Source: Bacillota bacterium
GTDB lineage: Bacteria > Bacillota_E > Sulfobacillia > Sulfobacillales > Sulfobacillaceae
Reading direction: 5' to 3'
DNA: 28,230 bases
Assembly: GCA_021820645.1 (NCBI GenBank)
Contig: JAKADJ010000001.1
Location: 1 to 28,230 of the forward strand
The notes under the pieces are model-generated. The model had not been told where the DNA came from. It saw nothing but the letters and a program-made list of their open reading frames with translations, and did no database searches. Position 1 is the first letter of the stretch, and every line of letters starts with the position of its first letter. The position numbers were made by a program, and so were the translations under genes. Shown here piece by piece: positions 22,410 through 28,230 of the stretch.

Positions 22410-23813
22410 ATGGCCCACGAACTGGCTCTCCAATATTTACGATCCCATCATGATCAATATCTGACCGATCTGACCGAATTCCTCTCCATTGCGAGTATCT
22501 CTTCCTTAACCCAACACCAAAAGGACGTAAGGACCGCAGCTCAATGGCTTCGAGACCGTCTAATTCGGGCGGGTATGCCGAATGCTCACTTAGATGAAAC
22601 GCCCGGTCATCCCGTCGTAGTGGGATCTCTTATTGTGGACCCGAATCGCCCCACCGTATTAATATATGGCCACTATGACGTGCAACCGGTCGACCCTCTC
22701 GAAAAATGGGTACATCCCCCGTTCGAGCCCACCGTCATCGATGACATTCTTTATGCCCGAGGATCAAGTGACGACAAGGGTCAGGTGTACATGCAACTGG
22801 TAGCCTTAGAGGCTTGGTTGAAGACGTCCGGATCCCTGCCGGTCAATGTGAAAGTTCTCTTCGAAGGGGAAGAAGAAATCGGCAGCCTTCATCTGTCCGA
22901 CTACATCAAAAGCCACCAAGAAGATTTACGCGCCGACTTTGCGGTGATCTCCGATACGCCTATGTTTGCCGCCGAAGTCCCGGCGATCTGCTATGGCCTC
23001 AGAGGTTTGGCGGCCATAGAGGTTTCCCTCACCGGCCCCTTTCAAGATTTGCATTCTGGGGTCTATGGCGGAACCGTCATGAATCCCGCACATGCCTTAG
23101 CCGGGTTAATCGCCTCTCTCCATAACGCCGACGGAACGGTCAACATTAAGGGGTTTTATGATGGGGTCGAACGATTGACAGAGAAAGAACAACAGGCCTT
23201 CCAAGCCCTGCCGTTCGATAGCGAGGCATTCTTAGCCTCCACCGGTAGTCCCATGCTATTTGGTGACCCGCATTTCACCCCATTAGAACGCATCTGGGCT
23301 CAACCCACCGTGGAGGTCAACGGGATGTGGTCGGGATTCATTGGTGAAGGGCGAAAAACCATCGTGCCTGCCGAAGCGCACGCCAAAATCACCTGTCGCC
23401 TGGTTCCGAATCAGGACCCGCACCACGTGCTCGATATGGTAGAAGCGCATCTCAAAGCGCACTGCCCCACCGGAGTACGCCTCCACATTGAGCGTGGTGA
23501 GGGCGACCCGGGTACCAAAACCCCACTCAACCATCCCTCCGTCCTTGCGGCCGAACAAGCCATTGAAGACATTTACCACCAAAAAGCCGCCTATATTCGC
23601 ATGGGGGGATCGATTCCCGTCGTGGTCACCTTTCAGGAAGTGCTCAACATGCCCACCCTGCTCTTGGGATTTGCTCTACCCGATGAAAATTTCCATGCCC
23701 CGAATGAGCACTTTCATCTCAACAATTTTTACCGAGGAGCCGAGACCCTCGCGCTCCTGTGGAATTACGTGGGTGAAAAGGATGCGCTAGCATTTCGGGG
23801 AGACAACCGATAA
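22410..23813 (+). CDS. M20-family dipeptidase
   Basis: A 467-residue cytoplasmic di-zinc peptidase. Motifs are complete: YGHYDVQPVDP (His88, Asp90), ARGSSDDKGQ (Asp121), LFEGEEEIGS (Glu154 catalytic, Glu155 metal), ISDT (Asp182) and a C-terminal HAPNEHF. The inserted domain starts after LTGPFQDLHSGVYGG, as in dipeptidases of the PepV/CNDP type rather than in ArgE or DapE. It probably releases amino acids from dipeptides, with unknown preference. ATG 22410 follows GGATGGAGGA at 6 nt; the in-frame 5' extension from 22260 overlaps the transporter gene and is not coding. The serine acetyltransferase gene follows 23 nt after its stop. Confidence 0.92.
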   Translation: MAHELALQYLRSHHDQYLTDLTEFLSIASISSLTQHQKDVRTAAQWLRDRLIRAGMPNAHLDETPGHPVVVGSLIVDPNRPTVLIYGHYDVQPVDPLEKWVHPPFEPTVIDDILYARGSSDDKGQVYMQLVALEAWLKTSGSLPVNVKVLFEGEEEIGSLHLSDYIKSHQEDLRADFAVISDTPMFAAEVPAICYGLRGLAAIEVSLTGPFQDLHSGVYGGTVMNPAHALAGLIASLHNADGTVNIKGFYDGVERLTEKEQQAFQALPFDSEAFLASTGSPMLFGDPHFTPLERIWAQPTVEVNGMWSGFIGEGRKTIVPAEAHAKITCRLVPNQDPHHVLDMVEAHLKAHCPTGVRLHIERGEGDPGTKTPLNHPSVLAAEQAIEDIYHQKAAYIRMGGSIPVVVTFQEVLNMPTLLLGFALPDENFHAPNEHFHLNNFYRGAETLALLWNYVGEKDALAFRGDNR

Positions 23814-23836
23814 CGATGCCCCCAGAAAGGATTCCT

Positions 23837-24739
23837 ATGAGCACCTTCGACATGAATAGTCTCGGACAGATTATCGGAGAATTAAGCCAATATGACCCCT
23901 ATCCGATACACGATGGCAATGGGTTTTCGGCGGTGACCCGTAGAGCCACGGTGCGCTTAATCGAGCGTCTCGAATGCCTGCTGTTTCCCATGCAGCATGC
24001 CTGGTCCGATGCCGTCGAAGGGTCGCGCCGCAACGCCCGCTTAGAGCTTTTGGGTGTGGTGACATGGGATCTGGCACATCAAATTCATCGTGCGAGCCCC
24101 CATAGTTGTGACGGTGGCGGCACCGAATGCCCACGGTTGTCCGAAGCGTTTGAGACGTCATTAGGATTCGTGGCCGATCTTCCCGCGATTCTCCAGGGAC
24201 TTACGTTAGATCTAGATGCGGCATTTAATGGGGATCCCGCGGCGCGAGACCGCTCCGAAATCATATCCAGTTACCCCGGACTCTACGCGATCATGGTGTA
24301 CCGGCTGGCCCATCGCCTATGGGAATATGACGTCCCGTTGTTACCGAGGTTAATGACGGAAATTGCCCACAGCGCAACCGGCATTGATATCCACCCCGGA
24401 GCTCGCATAGGATCGAGTTTTTTCATCGACCATGGAACCGGAGTCGTCATCGGGGAAACCACGGAAGTGGGAAAAGAAGTCACCCTATACCAAGGGGTGA
24501 CCTTAGGTGCTTTGAACTTTCCCCGTGACGAAGAGGGCCGCATCATTCGAGGGCAAAAGCGGCATCCCACGATTGGTGACCGTGTGGTGGTGTATTCCGG
24601 TGCGACGATTTTAGGCGGAAATACGGTGGTGGGCGAAGGCAGTGTGATTGGGGGTAACGTATGGTTGACCGAAAGTGTCCCAGCCTATTCCCGAGTCATC
24701 GCCCAACCCAAAATCCAACTCAAATCGGGCACTCCGTAA
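23837..24739 (+). CDS. cysE: serine O-acetyltransferase
   Basis: A 300-residue enzyme transferring acetyl from acetyl-CoA to L-serine, the first step of cysteine synthesis. Residues about 1-140 form the helical N-terminal domain, with a CDGGGTEC cysteine pair (Cys91, Cys98) seen in this longer type. The left-handed beta-helix follows: DIHPGARIGSSFFIDHGTGV (184-203) with catalytic His199, ETTEVG, QGVTLGAL, then KRHPTIGDRV and the final GNTVVGEGSVIGGNVW coil. ATG 23837 is chosen because AAAGGA lies 5 nt upstream; the 23816 ATG has no site. It ends in IQLKSGTP, so it lacks the long C-terminal tail that docks onto the cysteine synthase in E. coli. Cotranscription with its neighbours is likely. 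Confidence 0.92.
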   Translation: MSTFDMNSLGQIIGELSQYDPYPIHDGNGFSAVTRRATVRLIERLECLLFPMQHAWSDAVEGSRRNARLELLGVVTWDLAHQIHRASPHSCDGGGTECPRLSEAFETSLGFVADLPAILQGLTLDLDAAFNGDPAARDRSEIISSYPGLYAIMVYRLAHRLWEYDVPLLPRLMTEIAHSATGIDIHPGARIGSSFFIDHGTGVVIGETTEVGKEVTLYQGVTLGALNFPRDEEGRIIRGQKRHPTIGDRVVVYSGATILGGNTVVGEGSVIGGNVWLTESVPAYSRVIAQPKIQLKSGTP

Positions 24740-24842
24740 GATGATACAATAGCCGTTGGATAGGACAACGTACTTAGAGTGAGCCATGGGCAGGGTCCCC
24801 CCATGAGGATCGAGCAAGCAATCACTGTTTAGAGGAGACACG

Positions 24843-25271
24843 ATGATGGAATACATTCACGACAACAAACCCCCGATATCTTCGGCCGCCAGTAGCATTT
24901 TTTTGGACATGGTCATCTGGGGTGCGAAAGATCACGATACGCAAGCCCTGACCACATTCATGGAGCGTCATGGGCTCGGTGAACGGTCCCAGACAGTGGT
25001 CTGGTTAAAGAAAATCACCGTCCGCCTCAGCATGTGGCGCGGACGCTATGTGTCGTTACTCTCAGAAGATGAGTGGCAAGAAGCCGGCAAGGATATTGTC
25101 GCCTTTTTATCGGAGGTCAAAGAGCACTATCGTCCCAAGGCGATTGAATACGACACCCGGGCATTCTCAGTCGGACTGGCCAAAAAAGCCCGACGGCAAA
25201 AACACCGCATCGAAGACATTTTATCGGCACCGCCCACTAAGAGCGATCCGATCTGGTGGACCTTGTCATGA
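24843..25271 (+). CDS. unknown 142-residue protein in the serine/cysteine gene run
   Basis: I do not recognise this protein. It is 142 residues, soluble and probably helical, with tryptophan-rich spots (VIWGAKDHD, SMWRGRYVSL, DPIWWTLS) and a basic stretch AKKARRQKHR near the end. No cysteines, signal peptide or membrane helix are visible. ATG 24843 follows GAGGAG (the next codon is also ATG). The stop overlaps the ATG of the threonine dehydratase (ATGA), so translation is coupled, which argues for a functional link. It might be a small regulator or accessory subunit; there is no motif to say so. The 103-nt gap upstream contains a 6-bp hairpin (CATGGG/CCCATG, 24785-24805) but no clear terminator. 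Confidence 0.65.
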   Translation: MMEYIHDNKPPISSAASSIFLDMVIWGAKDHDTQALTTFMERHGLGERSQTVVWLKKITVRLSMWRGRYVSLLSEDEWQEAGKDIVAFLSEVKEHYRPKAIEYDTRAFSVGLAKKARRQKHRIEDILSAPPTKSDPIWWTLS

Positions 25272-26242
25272 CTCCGGCCCCGAACCTGGATACCATCAAA
25301 GAGGCCCAATCTCGCTTACAAGGGGTGATTCACAACACTCCCTTGCGAACCACCCGCAGCGGACCTCTACCCCAAGGAACGGAGTTGCGACTGAAACCAG
25401 AAAATCTGCAAGTCACCGGATCCTTCAAAATTCGTGGTGCCTACAACAAAGTCGCCAGTTTAGTGGAACAATCTCACCGAACCGGGAAACCTCTCCTTGG
25501 GGTGGTCACCGCCTCGTCGGGTAATCACGGGCAAGCCGTAGCGTGGGCTGCCCGGCACTTTGGCTTGGCAGCTCGAATCGTCGTCCCAGAGACCGCTCCA
25601 AAAGCCAAGACCGAAGCCATTACCGGTTATGGCGCCACGGTTGAGTGTTGTGGGACCACCAGCCAGGCACGTCTCGATCGAGCCAAGGCGATTGCGGAGG
25701 AAGACGGCTTCATTTTTGTGCCGCCATATGACGATGACTATGTGATGTCTGGTCAAGGTACAATCGGCCTCGAGATCCTCACGGAATGGCCGGAAGTCGA
25801 TGTGGTCTTGGTGCCGATTGGGGGCGGTGGATTAATTTCTGGGATTGCCACCGCAATTAAAGCGGTCAATCCTGATGTCCGAGTCGTAGGCGTCGAAGCC
25901 CTCGGCGCGCCGAAAGCGTTTAGGTCGCGGACCGAAGGCCGCCGCATCGTCTTGGATGAGACCGATACCATTGCCGACGGGATCAAAACGTTAAGCCTCG
26001 GGCATCTCACGTACCCCATTGTGGAAGCCTTGGTCGATCGTTTGGTCACGGTCTCTGATGAGGCTATCATGGACGCGATGCGCTGGCTATTATTCCGCCA
26101 TAAATTACTGGTGGAGCCCTCGGGTGCTGCAACGGTCGCAGCGGTCATGGGAAATAGGGATCATCTCTTTGGAAGTCAGCGCATCGCAGCCGTCCTTAGC
26201 GGAGGCAATATGGACCCATCGCTGCTACGATCCATGTTATAA
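25268..26242 (+). CDS. threonine/serine dehydratase (PLP-dependent)
   Basis: A 324-residue fold-type II PLP enzyme that deaminates threonine to 2-oxobutanoate and/or serine to pyruvate. The PLP lysine is Lys54 in GSFKIRGAYNK. SSGNHGQA (83-90) holds the cofactor, and the GGGGLISG phosphate loop is at 185-192. GAATVAAV and SGGNMDP complete the C-terminal side. It lacks the C-terminal ACT domain of the feedback-regulated IlvA type, so it is the catabolic, short form. ATG 25268 (preceded by GGTGGA at 7 nt) overlaps the upstream stop. Alternative names would be serine racemase or TdcB-like; the motifs cannot separate these. Together with the dipeptidase and serine acetyltransferase it points to serine and threonine turnover. 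Confidence 0.9.
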   Translation: MTPAPNLDTIKEAQSRLQGVIHNTPLRTTRSGPLPQGTELRLKPENLQVTGSFKIRGAYNKVASLVEQSHRTGKPLLGVVTASSGNHGQAVAWAARHFGLAARIVVPETAPKAKTEAITGYGATVECCGTTSQARLDRAKAIAEEDGFIFVPPYDDDYVMSGQGTIGLEILTEWPEVDVVLVPIGGGGLISGIATAIKAVNPDVRVVGVEALGAPKAFRSRTEGRRIVLDETDTIADGIKTLSLGHLTYPIVEALVDRLVTVSDEAIMDAMRWLLFRHKLLVEPSGAATVAAVMGNRDHLFGSQRIAAVLSGGNMDPSLLRSML

Positions 26243-26290
26243 ATTAAAATCCCACATTTTGCATAATAGGCTTAAAGAAATGGCATGCTA

Positions 26291-26313
26291 CCTCCCAACA
26301 TCTTACGGGGAGG
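26291..26313 (+). promoter_or_regulatory. hairpin sequestering the ribosome binding site of the Cys-rich protein
   Basis: CCTCCC (26291-26296) is the exact complement of GGGAGG (26308-26313), which is the ribosome binding site 6 nt before ATG 26320. The loop is 11 nt. Such pairing would hide the site at low temperature or without a helper. Confidence 0.45.
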
Positions 26314-26319
26314 CGAGCT

Positions 26320-26481
26320 ATGAACGCAGAGCCAATGTGTGCGTGTGGGCAAGGTGCCACCGCACAATGTCTGGATTGTTCAAGCCCACTATGCGTCGAG
26401 GACATTTGCTCCGCTTGTCAACGCTGCCAAAATGACTGCGTGTGTCACTTACGTTGGTGGGTCCCAGATTTCTTTCTTTAA
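26320..26481 (+). CDS. 53-residue cysteine-rich putative zinc-finger protein
   Basis: A very short gene of 53 residues. ATG 26320 follows GGGAGG at 6 nt and the frame ends in TAA at 26479-26481. Ten cysteines stand at 7, 9, 17, 20, 25, 30, 33, 36, 40 and 42, with His43. The order CxC-x7-CxxC-x4-C-x4-CxxCxxC-x3-CxC-H would hold two or three metal ions and resembles a B-box or treble-clef zinc finger (AQCLDCSSPLCVEDICSAC). The end is aromatic (RWWVPDFFL). It has no signal peptide. It may bind zinc, iron or toxic metals, or be a protein-interaction module; there is no homolog I can name. It lies 77 nt after the dehydratase and is followed by a strong terminator. Confidence 0.6.
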   Translation: MNAEPMCACGQGATAQCLDCSSPLCVEDICSACQRCQNDCVCHLRWWVPDFFL

Positions 26482-26514
26482 TCGAGACCCGACCGCTTCC
26501 TAAACCATTGGCCT

Positions 26515-26565
26515 ATCGCAGGTCCCCTACATTCTATGCGTATCCGGGGGATCTGCGATTCTTTT
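26515..26565 (+). terminator. strong rho-independent terminator
   Basis: ATCGCAGGTCCCC (26515-26527) pairs with GGGGATCTGCGAT (26547-26559), a 13-bp stem with one G-U pair and a 19-nt loop, followed by TCTTTT. It ends the transcript of the Cys-rich protein, 34 nt after that stop codon. Confidence 0.85.
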
Positions 26566-26587
26566 CGCGTCGTACTCGCACTGAATG

Positions 26588-26596
26588 TGCTACAGT
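26588..26596 (+). promoter_or_regulatory. extended -10 promoter for the TauE-like gene
   Basis: TGC-TACAGT, with TACAGT at 26591-26596, is an extended -10 and lies 29 nt before the ATG at 26626. No good -35 is present at 17 bp. The 10-nt string TGCTACAGTG also occurs in the oxidoreductase promoter at 13738. Confidence 0.35.
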
Positions 26597-26625
26597 GAAT
26601 CAGACGTTGAAACTGGAGGTGGGCT

Positions 26626-27363
26626 ATGGCGATGATGTGGATGATGGCCTTAACGATCGCCGGATTCCTCGCCTCGGTCACCACCAATGCCATCGGCGTC
26701 GGGGGCGGACTTTTAGTGATGCCATTGCTGGCATTATGGTTTCCAGCCCGCCAAGTCGTATCTTATAGTACGCCTATGTTCTTAGTGAACGCGCTGATGA
26801 CCCTATTCAATTATCGAACCCATTGGAAGGTGCCCCGTGCCCTATGGACCATCCCCTGGGTCCTCGTCGGGATTGCGATAGGCGTCCACTTTTTGGTAGT
26901 CGTTTCAGGACGTGGATTAGATTGGTTAATTGCAGCCATTGCACTAGCTTTTGTCAGTTATGAGGTCTATCAACGAGTAAGTGGTCGTCGCATCTCGGGC
27001 TTAGCCACCTGGTTGAGCAGCCCAATTGGTCTTTTGGCCGGAGTGGTCAGCGCTTTATCGAACATCGGCGGCACGCTCCTTTCCCTGTTCGTCCTCAGCC
27101 CAGAAGTCAGCCCCGAAGGGTTTATTGGGAGTCTAGCCTTGCTCTATGTGATTATGACCGGTGCCAAATTTGGTTTATTTTGGGCCCATCACCTGCTCGG
27201 ATGGCAACCATTGGTGTGGTCACTTCCGTCCATCCCCGCCATCATCCTGGGTGCGTGGGCGGGCAAGGCCTTGCATCGCCTGATCCGGCCCGCCGTATTT
27301 CGCCCCCTGGTAATTGGTGTCATCTTACTGTCCAGTGTGCTCCTCATTGTGACTCCCGGGTAA
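26626..27363 (+). CDS. TauE/SafE-family (sulfite exporter-like) membrane protein
   Basis: A 245-residue integral membrane protein with about seven or eight helices. The two-fold repeat typical of TauE/SafE is visible: NAIGVGGGLLVMPLLALW near the N-terminus and ALSNIGGTLLSLFVLSPEVSP in the second half, each with a helix and a glycine-rich loop. Members export sulfonates, sulfite or other organic anions; the substrate here is unknown. ATG 26626 has GGAGGTG 5 nt upstream. It stands alone behind a terminator, with its own -10 element. Its last 20 bases overlap the end of the convergent glucoamylase gene, and no terminator is seen in that overlap. Confidence 0.85.
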   Translation: MAMMWMMALTIAGFLASVTTNAIGVGGGLLVMPLLALWFPARQVVSYSTPMFLVNALMTLFNYRTHWKVPRALWTIPWVLVGIAIGVHFLVVVSGRGLDWLIAAIALAFVSYEVYQRVSGRRISGLATWLSSPIGLLAGVVSALSNIGGTLLSLFVLSPEVSPEGFIGSLALLYVIMTGAKFGLFWAHHLLGWQPLVWSLPSIPAIILGAWAGKALHRLIRPAVFRPLVIGVILLSSVLLIVTPG

Positions 27364-28230
27364 TCCCGAAATTGACTCCTTCCCAATGCGCTGCGTCCAT
27401 CCAATAAAAGGTGAACTCGATGGCATCACTGTTGTCAATCGCAACGTCCACAAAGAATCCGCCAAGATCGTTGGATGCCGCCTCCCCTTCTCGTTGCGTG
27501 GCCCATCCATCGGTGGTCCACACGATTCGCGCTGGCGCATCTACGACGATGCGTACCACGCGATCTCCGTCTTGCCACTGCCGCCGACGATGGTTAAAGC
27601 GCCAGATCAGAATTCCGCGGTACGGTTCTTGTCCCCTGAGGTATCGCTGCTGTAAAGGGCCATAGGTTTCGAATCCGATCCCATCTTCGGACGCACGAAC
27701 TAGCTTGATAAACTCACTGTGAGCCCATACCAAGGGAGCCGCCGAGCCGGTCGGCCGTCCGAATTGAAGCCCTGCCTCGGGGAGATCCGGGCAGTCCCAG
27801 ACTTGCTCGGGAATCATGCCGCCCGCAGTAGCACTTTTGGCCATGACCTGAAGATACGGCGTCACGTCCTCGCCGAGAGCCAGCGCATAGTGGCCCCGCT
27901 CTCCCGATAAGAGAGGCCAAGCGCGGCCGATACCCGATCCCTGATACGGTTCCCCGTGGGGTCCCTCGCCATATCCATCCCCGTTATACCGATGCCATAA
28001 GGGACCAAAGGGTCCCTCAATCTTCAAGGCCGCATCGTAGGCCGCCACCGATGACACCATATGGGGATCCCGCGCGCTCTTGATTCCGTATCGCACAAGC
28101 TCTAGAAATCCTCCATCAATCACAGCCCGTTCGTCAAACCAATCGAGGTGTGTCCGATTCTTAATCGGCACATATCCATTATGGACTTTTCCATCGACGG
28201 CTACGGCGGTGTCCGGGTGAATACGTTCAT
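27344..28230 (-). CDS. GH15 glucoamylase-type enzyme, 3' part, cut at the window edge
   Basis: The coding frame runs to the last base of the window, so the N-terminal part lies outside; 294 codons are present. The visible part is the C-terminal end of a glycoside hydrolase family 15 enzyme, which releases glucose from the non-reducing end of alpha-glucans. It has the catalytic-base motif GGMIPEQVWD, the preceding SGERGHYALALG, GSAAPLVWAHSEFIKL, and a C-terminal beta domain ending in FTFYWMDAAHWEGVNFGI, typical of bacterial glucan glucohydrolases. An apparent start codon at 28171 is internal: codons upstream of it are open and protein-like (GYVPIKNRTHLDWFDERAVIDGGF in two parts). Signal peptide and the first half cannot be judged. 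The gene converges on the TauE-like gene with a 20-bp overlap. Confidence 0.85.
   Translation of the reverse strand, partial: ERIHPDTAVAVDGKVHNGYVPIKNRTHLDWFDERAVIDGGFLELVRYGIKSARDPHMVSSVAAYDAALKIEGPFGPLWHRYNGDGYGEGPHGEPYQGSGIGRAWPLLSGERGHYALALGEDVTPYLQVMAKSATAGGMIPEQVWDCPDLPEAGLQFGRPTGSAAPLVWAHSEFIKLVRASEDGIGFETYGPLQQRYLRGQEPYRGILIWRFNHRRRQWQDGDRVVRIVVDAPARIVWTTDGWATQREGEAASNDLGGFFVDVAIDNSDAIEFTFYWMDAAHWEGVNFGITRESQ

Noticed and set aside
26019..26435. 138-codon plus-strand frame across the end of the dehydratase and the Cys-rich gene
   Set aside because: It is out of frame with both better-supported genes and has no start signal.
1..28230. CRISPR array, insertion sequence, prophage or toxin-antitoxin pair
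   Set aside because: No regularly spaced repeats, transposase, integrase or terminal inverted repeats were seen, and no small adjacent gene pair has toxin or antitoxin motifs.

Overview
The window looks like chromosomal DNA of a spore-forming, moderately GC-rich Firmicute. The best clues are an alpha/beta-type small acid-soluble spore protein (12400-12618), strong AGGAGG-type ribosome binding sites, frequent GTG and TTG starts, and a two-component pair of Gram-positive style. The gene set (Fe/Mn superoxide dismutase with unusual motifs, TauE-like exporter, GH15 glucoamylase, beta-type glutamine synthetase) would suit a Sulfobacillus-like acidophile. That genus-level guess is inference, since no marker gene is present to prove it. 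I see no insertion sequence, prophage, CRISPR array or integrase, so the window reads as ordinary core and accessory chromosome.

Layout. 1-1094: an alpha/beta hydrolase and a small membrane protein. 1134-1221: tRNA-Leu(CAA) on the minus strand with its own promoter and a UUCG-loop terminator. 1595-2794: a leaderless protein with three peptidoglycan-binding repeats. 2877-5142: glnA and a superoxide dismutase gene, both on the minus strand, separated by a consensus promoter, a palindrome and a 20-bp-stem hairpin. 5280-6599: an orphan protein. 6776-10316: a translationally coupled operon of an unknown 132-residue protein, a response regulator, a histidine kinase and an exported beta-rich protein. 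10470-12206: a two-subunit CoA transferase. 12400: the spore protein. 12678-17731, minus strand: an MDR oxidoreductase, a CE4-type deacetylase coupled to a GT4 glycosyltransferase, a leader-like region rich in RNA folding potential, and a YwfO-like HD phosphohydrolase.

From 17956 most genes are on the plus strand. An allantoate/carbamoyl-amino-acid amidohydrolase overlaps a TRZ/ATZ-type deaminase by 4 nt, which suggests one pathway for nitrogen compounds. A small membrane protein (minus), an NRAMP-related metal transporter and a run of four genes follow: M20 dipeptidase, serine O-acetyltransferase, an unknown protein and threonine/serine dehydratase, probably concerned with peptide, serine and cysteine metabolism. 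A 53-residue protein with ten cysteines follows; its ribosome binding site can pair with an upstream CCTCCC. A strong terminator, a TauE/SafE exporter and the 3' part of a GH15 glucoamylase gene, running off the right edge, complete the window.

The least explained items are the structured leader at 16179-16409, the 132-residue gene heading the two-component operon, the Cys-rich mini-protein with an occluded ribosome binding site, and the deacetylase with an extra C-terminal domain.
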